NCBI RefSeq assembly: GCF_001424405.1
Contig: NZ_LMPS01000004.1
Coordinates: 616,537-680,536, forward strand
Length of the DNA: 64,000 nt
Direction of reading: 5' to 3'
DNA from: Dyadobacter sp. Leaf189
Lineage (GTDB): Bacteria; Bacteroidota; Bacteroidia; Cytophagales; Spirosomataceae
The first letter of the stretch is position 1. Each line of letters begins with the position of its first letter. The notes beneath the pieces are model-generated. The model searched no databases and was not told where the DNA came from. It saw only the letters and a list, made by a program, of their open reading frames with translations. The position numbers were made by a program, and so were the translations under genes. This document shows, piece after piece, positions 16,162-25,627 of the stretch.

Positions 16162-16584
16162 CTATTTGAAGGTTAATTGAAAATCATATCTGGTCTTTTC
16201 GCCGATTTTAGCGACGCAGCAATTTCCTGTTGACTTTCCATTCATGGAACTTCTCTTACCTCTAAAAAGACGTAAGTATTTAGGATTTTCCAGCGGTAAA
16301 AACGGAACAGTTACATTGACAGCCGTAAATTTCCGGGGAACTTCAACAGCTATTTCGTACGCTCCATTCTTGTCTGAATAAGTCGAGTGAATTGTTTCAT
16401 AAGTCAAATCTCTCAGTCCCTGACAAATGACCATAATACTATCCACCGCCTGTCCCTTCTCATCTGTAATCTTTCCATAAACAACAGTAGTACGATCTTG
16501 TTTTAAGAAGCAGGAATCCATAAGGAAGCCGAGGAATATCACAGCTAGCATTGCTCGGAAGTGTAGCTTTCGTAAAGATTTCAT
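16162..16584 (-). CDS. Small lipoprotein, carboxypeptidase-regulatory-like domain (paralogue 5)
   Basis: A 140-residue lipoprotein (lipobox MDSC) and the first gene of the minus-strand cassette. Its first third is nearly the same as paralogue 2 at 14841-15263, including silent positions, while the C-terminal two thirds diverge (for example TYETIHSTYSDKNGAYEIAVEVPRKF, then LPLENPKYLRLF, NCCVAKIGEKTRYDFQL). The promoter of the cassette should lie just to the right, in 16585-16770, where I see no other gene or clear motif. Confidence 0.75.
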   Translation of the reverse strand: MKSLRKLHFRAMLAVIFLGFLMDSCFLKQDRTTVVYGKITDEKGQAVDSIMVICQGLRDLTYETIHSTYSDKNGAYEIAVEVPRKFTAVNVTVPFLPLENPKYLRLFRGKRSSMNGKSTGNCCVAKIGEKTRYDFQLTFK

Positions 16585-16770
16585 GTTGATGTTTTAGTAG
16601 TGATCATAGGTCGGGATTACTCGGCTACCGACCGTCTTCAAACCCATTGACCCACAATAACCAATATAGTTGGGCGTGAGATGCCTGCAACTATCCGCCG
16701 GCAGGTGGCGCAGTTTGAACGGCGGAGAGCATATAGGGTTTTGTAGAATGTTTCAGGAACGAGAGGCAAT

Positions 16771-16971
16771 CTAGCGTTTAGACTTCTTCTGCTTGATGAT
16801 ACCGACATAAACCCCTATCAGCAATAAGGCAGTTATGAGGATTTCATAAGTGAACACCCGCCTGGACAGCAGCATTGACTCTTTCAGGAGGAAGAAAGAT
16901 AAAACCAGGTAAGTACATACCAGAAGTATGAAAACAGCCAGCAATGGACGACATATTTTCTGGTCTTTCAT
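16771..16971 (-). CDS. Small two-helix membrane protein of unknown function
   Basis: A 66-residue protein starting at the ATG at 16971-16969 (MKDQKICRPLL). An in-frame upstream ATG at 17010 would add 13 residues without obvious coding character. Two hydrophobic segments are visible, LLAVFILLVCTYLVLSFF (about 9-26) and YEILITALLLIGVYVGII (about 41-58), ending in the basic tail KQKKSKR. The topology is a simple hairpin in the inner membrane. No family recognised. It precedes the lipoprotein cassette on the same strand with a gap of about 190 bases, so membership of that operon is uncertain. Confidence 0.5.
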   Translation of the reverse strand: MKDQKICRPLLAVFILLVCTYLVLSFFLLKESMLLSRRVFTYEILITALLLIGVYVGIIKQKKSKR

Positions 16972-17169
16972 AGTTGTAACCGCAGTTGCGTTGAGACAAA
17001 TGCAGCGCAAGAAAGCAGTAAATCCTTCTTCCGGAAATCAGAAGTTCCGAGCCGGGCATAATGGATGATCAGGCAGGCAAACTTTCCGAAAAATAATTCT
17101 CCCAAAAAGAGTATTGCGCCAATCATTATGCATCCTTATTGAAATTAGCCGCATTTTCATTTGCCCTTT

Positions 17170-18270
17170 ATGCACAATTACCGCAATTATCTTCCGGAGG
17201 AGCTCGCAGCCGATCCGTCGTTCAGAAGCTGGGTGATCTTTAAAAACCCTGCTGATGCGGTCATTTGGGCTGAATGGCTGGAACAAAACCCCGACAAAAG
17301 GCAGCTGGTTAGTCAGGCAAAGGACTTTTTGCTGGCGACCGAAGGCGCTTTTGACCAGGTCTCCGATGAGGAAGTTGCAAATGAAATTTACAGACTGTCG
17401 CACGCGATCGGCGCAAAAACTGCCAGACGCTCTTTCATCAAACTGAAATTCCGGCCCAACTGGTACCATATGGCCGCTTCCGTACTCCTGCTGCTGTTTG
17501 CAGGCTGGTGGCTGAATGAAAAGGTTTCAGACAAGCAGTCGGATCAATACAAAGTAATACTCAGCAAAATAGAAGTGCCGCTGGTTGAAGAAAAGAATGA
17601 GACCAACAAAGCCAAACTGGTGGTGCTCGAAGATGGCAGCAGCGTTCTTTTACAACCCGACAGCCGCATTACCTATCCTTCAAGGTTCGATGACAACAAA
17701 CGGGAGGTCTTTTTGAATGGTGAGGCGTTTTTCGAGGTTGCCAAAGATCCGGACAAACCCTTCTATGTATACGCACATACGTTGGCAACCAAAGTACTGG
17801 GAACAAGCTTCAAAGTCAGTGCATTTGATGGCGACAAAGAGGTGAAGGTGGTCGTGAAAACCGGGAAAGTTTCGGTGTTCCCGATGACAAAGGAAGCGAT
17901 TGCCAACCAGCACGCAGACGACAAGCTGGGCGGGATGGTACTAACCCCAAACCAGCAGATCGTTTTTGCCCCGAAAGAATTAAGACTGACAAGAAGCCTC
18001 GTACCCAATCCGAAGCTGCTGGAACTGCCCATTCAGAGACAATCATTTGAATTCAAAGGAACACCGATCGCGGATGTATTTGCGGCACTTGAGAAATCTT
18101 ACGGCGTCAAAATCGTGTTCGATGAAGCTTTGATGAAAGACTGCTATCTCACCGCGTCCCTTTCGGACGAACCGCTTTTTGAAAAAATGAGCCTGATTTG
18201 CAAGACGATAGGTGCAGAATACGAGCAGCTGGATGCAAGCATTATTATAAACAGTAAAGGTTGCCTTTAA
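17170..18270 (+). CDS. FecR-family anti-sigma factor
   Basis: A 366-residue membrane-anchored regulator. I use the ATG at 17170 rather than the TTG at 17161. Residues 1-95 are cytoplasmic and helical (sigma-binding part), a transmembrane helix follows (MAASVLLLLFAGWWL), then the periplasmic FecR domain (LEDGSSVLLQPDSRITYPSRF to KTGKVSVFP) and a C-terminal DUF4974/secretin-TonB-like domain (IADVFAALEKSYGVKIVFDEAL). Such proteins hold the ECF sigma factor and release it when the SusC partner with an STN domain senses substrate. SusC with an STN domain starts 178 bases downstream. The cognate ECF sigma is most likely the one at 10578, now separated by the hydrolase cassette. Confidence 0.9.
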   Translation: MHNYRNYLPEELAADPSFRSWVIFKNPADAVIWAEWLEQNPDKRQLVSQAKDFLLATEGAFDQVSDEEVANEIYRLSHAIGAKTARRSFIKLKFRPNWYHMAASVLLLLFAGWWLNEKVSDKQSDQYKVILSKIEVPLVEEKNETNKAKLVVLEDGSSVLLQPDSRITYPSRFDDNKREVFLNGEAFFEVAKDPDKPFYVYAHTLATKVLGTSFKVSAFDGDKEVKVVVKTGKVSVFPMTKEAIANQHADDKLGGMVLTPNQQIVFAPKELRLTRSLVPNPKLLELPIQRQSFEFKGTPIADVFAALEKSYGVKIVFDEALMKDCYLTASLSDEPLFEKMSLICKTIGAEYEQLDASIIINSKGCL

Positions 18271-18448
18271 CCATTTCCCAATGCCTATGATATAAATGCT
18301 ACTAATTGTCCCGACAAAAAAAGTCGATGATGCTGCAACATCACCGACTGCTTAATCCCCCCTGTTGCTTACACATTACAGCTCCCGCGAGGCGGTGGCT
18401 GTGGGAATTATTGATGCCGAATCGTTACACCCGACAACAATCAAAATT

Positions 18449-21400
18449 ATGTCAAAACCCGTACAATTTCACCATGCTTTACAGAAAATCATGCGCATTA
18501 CGCTGTATCAAGCTCTGCTTTCCATTGCCATCGGAACCTTCGTTCAGGCTCACGATGTGCGTGGACAACGCATTTTGGAACAAAAAATAACGTTACGTCT
18601 ATCCAATTCCGAGATTGACAAGACTCTGGAAAAAATTGAAAATGTCGCGAAGGTCAAGTTCATGTATAACCCTCAGATTTTCAATGGACAGAAATACAAT
18701 GTCAGGTTTCAGGAAGAAGCGCTGTCGATAGTACTTGAAAAAATACTCACGCCGCAGCACGTGACTTACGAGGTAGTTCAGGACAGGATCATACTAAAAC
18801 GCGAACAAGCTGCTGCGGGCGAGTCGCCGGCGGCGGGCAAAGTAGCGCCGAAGCGCAACGTATCCGGTAAGGTTTCTGACGAAACAGGCTCCGCACTCCC
18901 GGGCGTGAGCGTGCTTATCAAAGGTACCCAGAGAGGTACTTCTTCTGACGCAGAAGGCCGGTTTACCATTGATATACCTGATCAGGAAGTAGCTTCTGCA
19001 GTGCTGATTTTCAGCTTTGTAGGATACACTTCGCAGGAAGTGGCAGTCGGTAGCCAAAGTGAGGTTACTGTTCAGCTGCAACCTGAGGCCAAGGCTTTGA
19101 ATGAGGTTGTTGTGACTGCATTGGGTATCGCCAAAGAGAAAAAAGCACTGGCTTACGCGGTTACCGAGGTAAAAGGAAGCGAGTTTACCCAGGCGCGTGA
19201 GAATAACGTGGCGAATGCATTGACTGGCAAGATCGCAGGTGTGAATGCAACTGGTATGTCAACCGGCCCGGGCGGTTCCAGCCGCATTATCATCCGCGGT
19301 AACGGTTCTTTGAGCGGAAACAACCAGCCTTTGTACGTGATCAACGGGATGCCGATGGACAACAGTGTTCCCGGCGGTGGCAATGCATCCAACGGAGAGG
19401 GTAATAACACCGACCGCGGTGACGGTATCGGAGGTATCAACCCTGACGATATCGAGTCGATCAGCGTTTTGAAAGGCGGACCGGCAGCGGCTTTGTACGG
19501 TGCACGTGCAGGTAACGGGGTAATTTTGATCACAACCAAAAAAGGCCGCGCGCAAAAAGGGATCGGCGTGGAATTCAACAGCAATTTTACGACTGAAAAC
19601 CTGGCGATCATTCCTGACTGGCAATACGAGTACGGACAAGGTGTGGATGGTGTAAAACCGATGACACAAACGCAGGCGAAGAGCTCGGGCCGCTTGTCTT
19701 ACGGCGCCAAAATGGACGGTTCGGATGTGATCCAGTTTGACGGACAAATGCGCCCCTATTCTCCTCAGAAGGACAACCTTAAAAACTTTTACAGAACCGG
19801 TACCAACTACATTAACTCCATCGCATTCACCGGCGGAAACGAAACGGTCAACTTTCGTTTTGGTTTGAATAACACCAGATCAAACAGCATTGTACCTAAT
19901 TCTGATTTTACAAGAAGGATCGCAAACCTGAATGTAAATGCATTCCTGGGTAAAAAACTGAGCATTGAGACTGTCGTTCAGTACAATCTGGAAGACGGGC
20001 ACAACCGTCCGAAGGTGGGTTATGCGGATTACAACCCGCACTGGGCAACACATTTGGTTGCTAATACTGTAGATATCAGAAGCCTTTCTCCCGGTTATGA
20101 CGCTGTTACCGGAAAAGAAGTGGAATGGAACCCGGTACCGGCAGCACCAAACCCATATTTTGTAATCAATAAATTCAAAAACGACGACCGTAAAAACCGC
20201 TTTTTGGGTCAGGCAAATATCCGTTACGACATTCTTGAAAACCTGTTCGTAAAAGGTAGCGTGAGCCAGGATTACTACAATTTCAAATACGAATTCGTAG
20301 TGCCTACCAACAATGCGTACGAGCCGCTTGGCCGCTGGGAATCGAGAAATACAAGTTCGTCCGAAACCAATGGAATGCTGACTCTGAACTACAATAAGGA
20401 GTTTGAAAACGTGAGCTTCTCGGCTTTGCTCGGAGGTAACACGCAGCGCCGGATTTACGATGAAATGACTTACAGAGGTACTGAATTCACAGTTCCCAAT
20501 TTTTACAGCTTTACCAACCTGGCAACTTCAACTACCACGCCATTTTACCAAAAAAGCGGTATCAACTCCATTTTCGCGTCTGTTGATGTTGGTTACAAAG
20601 GATTGGCATACCTGACCATGTCGGGAAGACAGGATTGGTTTTCTGTTTTGAACAAAGAAAATAACAGCATTTTCTATCCGGCAATCGGCGGTACCGTCAT
20701 CCTCTCGGAAGCGATTGAAATGCCTGCGGTAATCAACTTCGCAAAGCTACGCGGATCGTGGGCACAGGTGGGTGCCGTGAATGTGGATCCTTACCAGATC
20801 TACCAGAGTTATCAAATGGCGCAAGGTGGCCACAATGGTCGTCCGGTACAGCAGCTTAACTCTGCATTGGTACCTAACCCGGACCTGAGACCGCTTACTT
20901 CCACTACTTACGAAGCTGGTCTGGAAGCGCGTTTCCTCAACAACCGTCTTGGATTAGACCTTACTTTTTACAATCGCAAAACGACCAACGACATTGTAAC
21001 AAGCAACATTGCGACGTCTTCGGGTTACACCAGCGCATTACTTAACGTGGGCGAGCTGAGCAACAAGGGTATCGAGCTTTTGATCAATGGAACACCAATT
21101 CGCGACAACAACTTTACCTGGGATGTGAGCTACAACATGGCGTATAACCAGAGCCGCATTATCAAACTGGCAGACAACCTTCCTAACCTGAGTATCGGTA
21201 ATGGTGTAGGCGGCGGTTTGATCAACAACGTGAAAGGCGGTACTTACGGTGAAGTTTGGGGATACAACAAGAAAACAGACGACAATGGAAACGTAGTTTA
21301 CAACACAGCCAGCGGCTATGCGGTAAGAGGCGACCTTCAAAAGCTGGGTAACGGTATTCCTCCATTGACAATGGGTATCACCAACAATTTCAAATACAAA

Positions 21401-21886
21401 AACTTCTCACTGAATATCCTGATCGATGGTAAGTTCGGAAGCGTGGTTTACTCGAATATGTACCAGTACGCCTACCGTTTCGGTTTGCCGAAGGAAACAC
21501 TTCCTGGTCGCGAAACGGGTGTAACTGTAACCGGTGTAACGCCTGAGGGAGCTCCATTTACTAAAACCTGGGAGAAAAAAGATGTGGATACCTACTATGA
21601 CAATGACAAAAACTACACAGGAATGTTCGTCTTCAACAACGACTTCGTCAAGCTGCGCCAGGTGATCCTGAGCTACAATCTGAATGTAAGCAAGATGTCG
21701 TTCCTGAAATTGCAGGCAGCTTCTGTATCGCTTGTAGGACGTAACCTTCTCCTGCTTTACAAGGACAAGAGAAACAACTACTTCGATCCTGAGTCGAGCT
21801 ACACCAATGGGAATGCGCAAGGGCTGGAAGCATTTGGTGTGCCAAGAACCAGAAGCCTGGGTGTGAACCTGACTGTGAAGTTTTAA
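18449..21886 (+). CDS. SusC/RagA-type TonB-linked outer membrane transporter with STN domain
   Basis: A 1145-residue TonB-dependent transporter. I choose the ATG at 18449 (MSKPVQFHHALQ) over an upstream TTG at 18365. After a signal peptide (ALLSIAIGTFVQA) comes an STN signalling domain (ITLRLSNSEIDKTLEKIENVAKVKFMYN region), then a CarboxypepD_reg domain (VSGKVSDETGSALPGVSVLIKG), the plug (IRGNGSLSGNNQPLYVINGMPMD) and a 22-strand barrel ending in SLGVNLTVKF. The STN domain indicates trans-envelope signalling through the FecR protein encoded upstream. Together with the SusD partner 23 bases downstream it imports an oligosaccharide or other large nutrient; the ligand is not evident and no glycoside hydrolase is adjacent. 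Confidence 0.93.
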   Translation: MSKPVQFHHALQKIMRITLYQALLSIAIGTFVQAHDVRGQRILEQKITLRLSNSEIDKTLEKIENVAKVKFMYNPQIFNGQKYNVRFQEEALSIVLEKILTPQHVTYEVVQDRIILKREQAAAGESPAAGKVAPKRNVSGKVSDETGSALPGVSVLIKGTQRGTSSDAEGRFTIDIPDQEVASAVLIFSFVGYTSQEVAVGSQSEVTVQLQPEAKALNEVVVTALGIAKEKKALAYAVTEVKGSEFTQARENNVANALTGKIAGVNATGMSTGPGGSSRIIIRGNGSLSGNNQPLYVINGMPMDNSVPGGGNASNGEGNNTDRGDGIGGINPDDIESISVLKGGPAAALYGARAGNGVILITTKKGRAQKGIGVEFNSNFTTENLAIIPDWQYEYGQGVDGVKPMTQTQAKSSGRLSYGAKMDGSDVIQFDGQMRPYSPQKDNLKNFYRTGTNYINSIAFTGGNETVNFRFGLNNTRSNSIVPNSDFTRRIANLNVNAFLGKKLSIETVVQYNLEDGHNRPKVGYADYNPHWATHLVANTVDIRSLSPGYDAVTGKEVEWNPVPAAPNPYFVINKFKNDDRKNRFLGQANIRYDILENLFVKGSVSQDYYNFKYEFVVPTNNAYEPLGRWESRNTSSSETNGMLTLNYNKEFENVSFSALLGGNTQRRIYDEMTYRGTEFTVPNFYSFTNLATSTTTPFYQKSGINSIFASVDVGYKGLAYLTMSGRQDWFSVLNKENNSIFYPAIGGTVILSEAIEMPAVINFAKLRGSWAQVGAVNVDPYQIYQSYQMAQGGHNGRPVQQLNSALVPNPDLRPLTSTTYEAGLEARFLNNRLGLDLTFYNRKTTNDIVTSNIATSSGYTSALLNVGELSNKGIELLINGTPIRDNNFTWDVSYNMAYNQSRIIKLADNLPNLSIGNGVGGGLINNVKGGTYGEVWGYNKKTDDNGNVVYNTASGYAVRGDLQKLGNGIPPLTMGITNNFKYKNFSLNILIDGKFGSVVYSNMYQYAYRFGLPKETLPGRETGVTVTGVTPEGAPFTKTWEKKDVDTYYDNDKNYTGMFVFNNDFVKLRQVILSYNLNVSKMSFLKLQAASVSLVGRNLLLLYKDKRNNYFDPESSYTNGNAQGLEAFGVPRTRSLGVNLTVKF

Positions 21887-21909
21887 TCATTAAAAATCTT
21901 TTAGTGAAT

Positions 21910-23469
21910 ATGAAAAACCTATTTAAAGTACTATACCTGGCCCCGGCCCTGTTCATTGCCTCCTGCGACAATGGTTTTGAAGAAATGAATGTTAACCCAA
22001 ATGCTTCCACGGAAGTAGTGCCGGGTTACCTTTTCACCAGGGCGCAGCTGGTAACAGTGAGCAATAATTATACAGGCGCGGCTTACCTGACAATCGGTGG
22101 GTCAATGCAGCATTTTGCTACCTATAAGGAAGTACCCGGTGCCGGTGACAAATATTTCAACTTCGGTTACAGCCAGGCGAGCTGGAACCTGTACGGCGGA
22201 GACCCTGTGACACAAGGCGCGGTAATCGATATTGCGCAGGTGATCGACGCGGTTTCAAAAAACCAGACTGATATCAACAGGCTGTCTATCGCCAGGATCT
22301 GGAAAGCGTACCTGTTTCACAGGATTACTGATCTGTATGGAGATGTTCCTTATTTCGAAGCAGGAAAAGCATATTCAGCGCAGGATTTTACACCGAAATA
22401 CGATGAGCAATCGGTGATCTATGCGGATCTGCTTAAAGAACTGGAAGAGTCGATCAATGCATTTGATCCGGCGCAGCCTACGTTCGGCAATGCAGACCTG
22501 ATTTACAGCGGCAATATCACGCAGTGGAAAAAGTTTGGTTACTCTCTGATGCTGCGGCTTGGAATGCGCCTGACAGAGGTTGATCCTGCCAATGCACAGC
22601 TCTGGGTAAAAAAGGCGATTGCCGGCGGTGTTATTACTGCTGACTCTGATCTTGCCAAAATCGACTACGTGGACGGATCCATCACTGCAAGCCGTAACTT
22701 CATTTCGGCTGGTTTGATGAGCACCGACTATGTTTCTCCGGGCGGCGACAATGTGGAAGGCGGAAAACTGGCCAAAACGCTGATCGACCATTTGAAAATA
22801 ACCAAAGACCCGCGATTGAATGTCATTTCGGTTGTATGGACAAAAGCTTCCCCAACTGCACCTTATGTAGCTGATACCGCTACTGCACTGCAAAAAGGAA
22901 TGCCGAATGCAGCATTCAACTCACTGCCAGCTGATTTTGATTCGTACTCTGAGCCAAATCCCGCTACGATACTTCGGTACAACGCGCCCTTGCTGGTTTT
23001 CACACCTGCGGAAGTGCACCTGCTTTTGGCTGAGGCTGCTGTAAGAGGCTGGTACACCGGCGCTACTGCGGCTGCTTCTTACCAGGCTGCGGTTACTTCG
23101 GGGATCAAACAATGGGCTTTGTTCGGAACGGCGGGTATTATTTCCGACGCTAAGATCGCCGCTTACCTTGCTGCCAACCCTTACAAAACAGGTGGAACTG
23201 TTGCGCAGCAGATCGAGCAGATCTCTACGCAGAAATGGGTTGCCCTGTTTCTTGAAGACGAATATGAAATCTGGTCTAACTGGCGCCGCACAGGCTATCC
23301 AGCGCTGACGCCTACCAACTACCCCGGTAACCTGACCGGCGGAAAAATCCCGACGCGATTTGTAATTCCTGATTCGGAAGAGCTGTATAACCGCGACAAC
23401 TTCTATGAAGCGCGTACCCGCCAGGGCGGCACCAACACGCTTTCAAGTCTGGTTTGGTGGGATAAGTAA
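21910..23469 (+). CDS. SusD/RagB-type nutrient-binding lipoprotein
   Basis: A 519-residue surface lipoprotein starting at the ATG at 21910. The lipobox is IASC at residues 16-19, followed by DNGFEE, an acidic stretch typical of Bacteroidota surface export. NVNPNAS shortly after is the signature opening of the SusD-like_2 (PF12771) branch, and the remaining helices (ISTQKWVALFLEDEYEIWSNWRRTGYP, then PTRFVIPDSEELYNRDN) are canonical. It forms the lid of the SusC transporter encoded directly upstream and captures the ligand outside the cell. Confidence 0.93.
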   Translation: MKNLFKVLYLAPALFIASCDNGFEEMNVNPNASTEVVPGYLFTRAQLVTVSNNYTGAAYLTIGGSMQHFATYKEVPGAGDKYFNFGYSQASWNLYGGDPVTQGAVIDIAQVIDAVSKNQTDINRLSIARIWKAYLFHRITDLYGDVPYFEAGKAYSAQDFTPKYDEQSVIYADLLKELEESINAFDPAQPTFGNADLIYSGNITQWKKFGYSLMLRLGMRLTEVDPANAQLWVKKAIAGGVITADSDLAKIDYVDGSITASRNFISAGLMSTDYVSPGGDNVEGGKLAKTLIDHLKITKDPRLNVISVVWTKASPTAPYVADTATALQKGMPNAAFNSLPADFDSYSEPNPATILRYNAPLLVFTPAEVHLLLAEAAVRGWYTGATAAASYQAAVTSGIKQWALFGTAGIISDAKIAAYLAANPYKTGGTVAQQIEQISTQKWVALFLEDEYEIWSNWRRTGYPALTPTNYPGNLTGGKIPTRFVIPDSEELYNRDNFYEARTRQGGTNTLSSLVWWDK

Positions 23470-23494
23470 TAATTGAATGAATTTATTGAAGTGC

Positions 23495-23533
23495 AAATCA
23501 GACTTTCCTGACCGGGAAGTCTGATTTTCTTTC
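23495..23533 (+). terminator. Terminator after the SusCD genes
   Basis: An 11-bp inverted repeat AAATCAGACTT (23495-23505) / AAGTCTGATTT (23517-23527) followed by TTTCTTTCC, 26 bases after the SusD stop. Confidence 0.8.
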
Positions 23534-23582
23534 CTAATACCTATTTTTATCCACCCAAAACCTGATCAACAATTTTTAATTT

Positions 23583-24515
23583 ATGAAATTCAAATTCCTG
23601 AGTTTAGCCGCAATTGCCTTTTCTGCTCTCTCATTAACCCATATCGTTGAAGCGCAAACGATCTCCAAAGAAGAACTGACATTCCTGACATCTGAATGGA
23701 AAGGTGAAAGATTTCCCGACGGTCGCCCGAAAATACCCGATGACCTGATACGCCGCGCCAGGGAGATCAACATTGAAGAAGCCTGGGTGGTTATGAAAAA
23801 CGAAGGCTATAACTGCCAGTTTGAAGGCAACTGGAAAATGGTGCACCCCGATGTAGTAATCGCCGGGCGCGCATTGACCGCACAGTTCCTTCCCTCCCGT
23901 CCTGATATTGAAAAAAATATAAAAGAACGCGGCAACAAACAGGGCCGCATTGGAAATACTAACTCCTGGCCCATTGACCAGCTTTCCAAAGGTGACGTTT
24001 ACGTGGCTGACGGCTTCGGTAAAATCGCAGAGGGTACATTGATTGGTGATAACCTGGCTAATTCCATTTATGCCAAATCGGGCAATGGTGTTGTATTCGA
24101 TGCTTCGGTGCGCGACCTGGAAGGTTTGTCAAAAATCGAAGGCTTTAATGCATTCGTCCGCGACTTTGATCCTTCCTATTTGAAAGACGAATACCTGGCC
24201 GGATTAAATACCCCAATCCGCATTGGCCGCGCGGTAGTACTGCCCGGTGACCTTGTCCTGGCGAAGAAAGAAGGTGTAATTTTCGTTCCTGCGCACCTCG
24301 TTGAGAGAGTGATACAAACCGCGGAGTTCATCGCATTGCGTGACAAGTTTGGTATTCAAATGTTAAAAGAAGGGAAGTATACACCGGGCCAGATTGACAG
24401 CCAGTGGTCGGATACCTTGAAAAGCGACTTCCTGAAATGGCTTGACAAGAACCCGAACGAAATTCCTATGAAACGTTCGGAGCTGGATGAATACATGAAA
24501 AAGAGAACCTGGTAG
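23583..24515 (+). CDS. Exported RraA/HMG-aldolase-like protein
   Basis: A 310-residue protein with a Sec signal peptide (LSLAAIAFSALSLTHIVEAQ). The mature part is an RraA-like fold (formerly annotated dimethylmenaquinone methyltransferase): VVIAGRALTAQFLPSRPD, GDVYVADGFGKIAEGTLIGDNLANSIYAKSGNGVVFDASVRD and PIRIGRAVVLPGDLVLAKKEGVIFVPAHLVERVI follow the family closely, including the G-x-G-D-N-L and D-x-x-x-R-D segments used by 4-hydroxy-4-methyl-2-oxoglutarate aldolases for metal and substrate. Export and a 90-residue N-terminal extension distinguish it from cytoplasmic RraA, so an enzyme role on a keto-acid is more likely than RNase control. The BASS transporter follows by 5 bases. Confidence 0.82.
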   Translation: MKFKFLSLAAIAFSALSLTHIVEAQTISKEELTFLTSEWKGERFPDGRPKIPDDLIRRAREINIEEAWVVMKNEGYNCQFEGNWKMVHPDVVIAGRALTAQFLPSRPDIEKNIKERGNKQGRIGNTNSWPIDQLSKGDVYVADGFGKIAEGTLIGDNLANSIYAKSGNGVVFDASVRDLEGLSKIEGFNAFVRDFDPSYLKDEYLAGLNTPIRIGRAVVLPGDLVLAKKEGVIFVPAHLVERVIQTAEFIALRDKFGIQMLKEGKYTPGQIDSQWSDTLKSDFLKWLDKNPNEIPMKRSELDEYMKKRTW

Positions 24516-24520
24516 TACGC

Positions 24521-25627
24521 ATGAATATGTATAAGCTACTCTCAGTTGCGGCGGCAGTGTGCCTGCTGGCCGCCTTATATCTTGCATTGAGCGGGAACCT
24601 GCCCGCAGCCGGCCCGTTCTTCATCGGATTTTTCCTCGCATTGGCGATCAGTTTTCGTGGCTATGAAAAGCTGAAAGGCTTTACTTACACTACCGTGATT
24701 TTCGCGGCAGTTACCACTGCATTATACTACCCGCAGCATTTTCAATCATTCGGGGATTTCAAACTGGCTGTGCTGATCACGCCATTGATACAGATCATCA
24801 TGTTCGGAATGGGCACTTCGATGAGCTTCGGCGATTTTGTCGGGGTTGTTAAAATGCCCAAAGGTGTATTGATCGGTGTCGTGAGCCACTTCATCATTAT
24901 GCCGGGTATCGGCTATACACTGGCGAGTATCAGCGGTTTTCCACCTGAAATCGCGGCCGGTATTATTCTGATCGGCTGCTCTCCCAATGGAATGGCGTCC
25001 AATGTGATCTCCTATCTCGCCAAAGCAAACCTGGCGCTGTCGATCACGATCACGGCGATTTCCACCATGCTCGCGCCGCTCGTTACCCCGCTTTTAATGA
25101 GCCTTCTGGCAGGTGCCTTCGTTCAGATCGACACGCTGCATATGATGTGGGATATTATCAAAATGGTGATTATCCCAATTGGCACGGGGTTGCTTTTTAA
25201 TAAACTATTCAGCGGAAAAGTGAAGTGGCTTGATGCTGCAATGCCGCTCGTTTCTATGGCCGGGATCGCATTCATTATCGTCATTATCACCGCTGCCGGG
25301 CGCGATAGCCTGCTTTCCATCGGACCAGCTTTATTGCTTTTGGTACTGATCCACAATCTGTCGGGTTATACCCTGGGATACTGGTCGGGACGGTTGTTCA
25401 AAATGAGCGAGCGCGACTGTCGCACGATCGCGATCGAGGTAGGTATGCAAAATGGCGGACTAGCTTCGGGGATTGCCAAGGAAATGGGCAAAATGGCCAC
25501 TGTCGGATTAGCTCCGGCGATTTTCGGACCATTGATGAACATCACCGGCTCTATCCTGGCTTCCTGGTGGCAGGGCAAACCTACCGGTGATGAAGAAACT
25601 TACATTGAAACGGGAAGAGCGCATTAA
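24521..25627 (+). CDS. Bile acid:sodium symporter (BASS) family transporter
   Basis: A 368-residue inner membrane protein with about ten hydrophobic segments. Family marks include MFGMGTSMSFGDFVGVVKMPKGVLIG (crossover helix region), GIILIGCSPNGMASNVISYLAKANLALSITI and IEVGMQNGGLASGIAKEMG, the two Asn/Gly/Ser-rich crossover motifs that bind sodium. Members carry bile acids, pantoate, pyruvate-like keto acids or other organic anions. Coupling to the RraA-like gene (5-base gap) suggests uptake of an organic acid made or cleaved in the periplasm; this is inference. Its stop overlaps by 4 bases the end of the convergent acetyltransferase gene. Confidence 0.9.
   Translation: MNMYKLLSVAAAVCLLAALYLALSGNLPAAGPFFIGFFLALAISFRGYEKLKGFTYTTVIFAAVTTALYYPQHFQSFGDFKLAVLITPLIQIIMFGMGTSMSFGDFVGVVKMPKGVLIGVVSHFIIMPGIGYTLASISGFPPEIAAGIILIGCSPNGMASNVISYLAKANLALSITITAISTMLAPLVTPLLMSLLAGAFVQIDTLHMMWDIIKMVIIPIGTGLLFNKLFSGKVKWLDAAMPLVSMAGIAFIIVIITAAGRDSLLSIGPALLLLVLIHNLSGYTLGYWSGRLFKMSERDCRTIAIEVGMQNGGLASGIAKEMGKMATVGLAPAIFGPLMNITGSILASWWQGKPTGDEETYIETGRAH

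Noticed and set aside
19153..19611. Long minus-strand open frames opposite the SusC gene
   Set aside because: They mirror a strongly supported coding sequence and have no recognisable domain.
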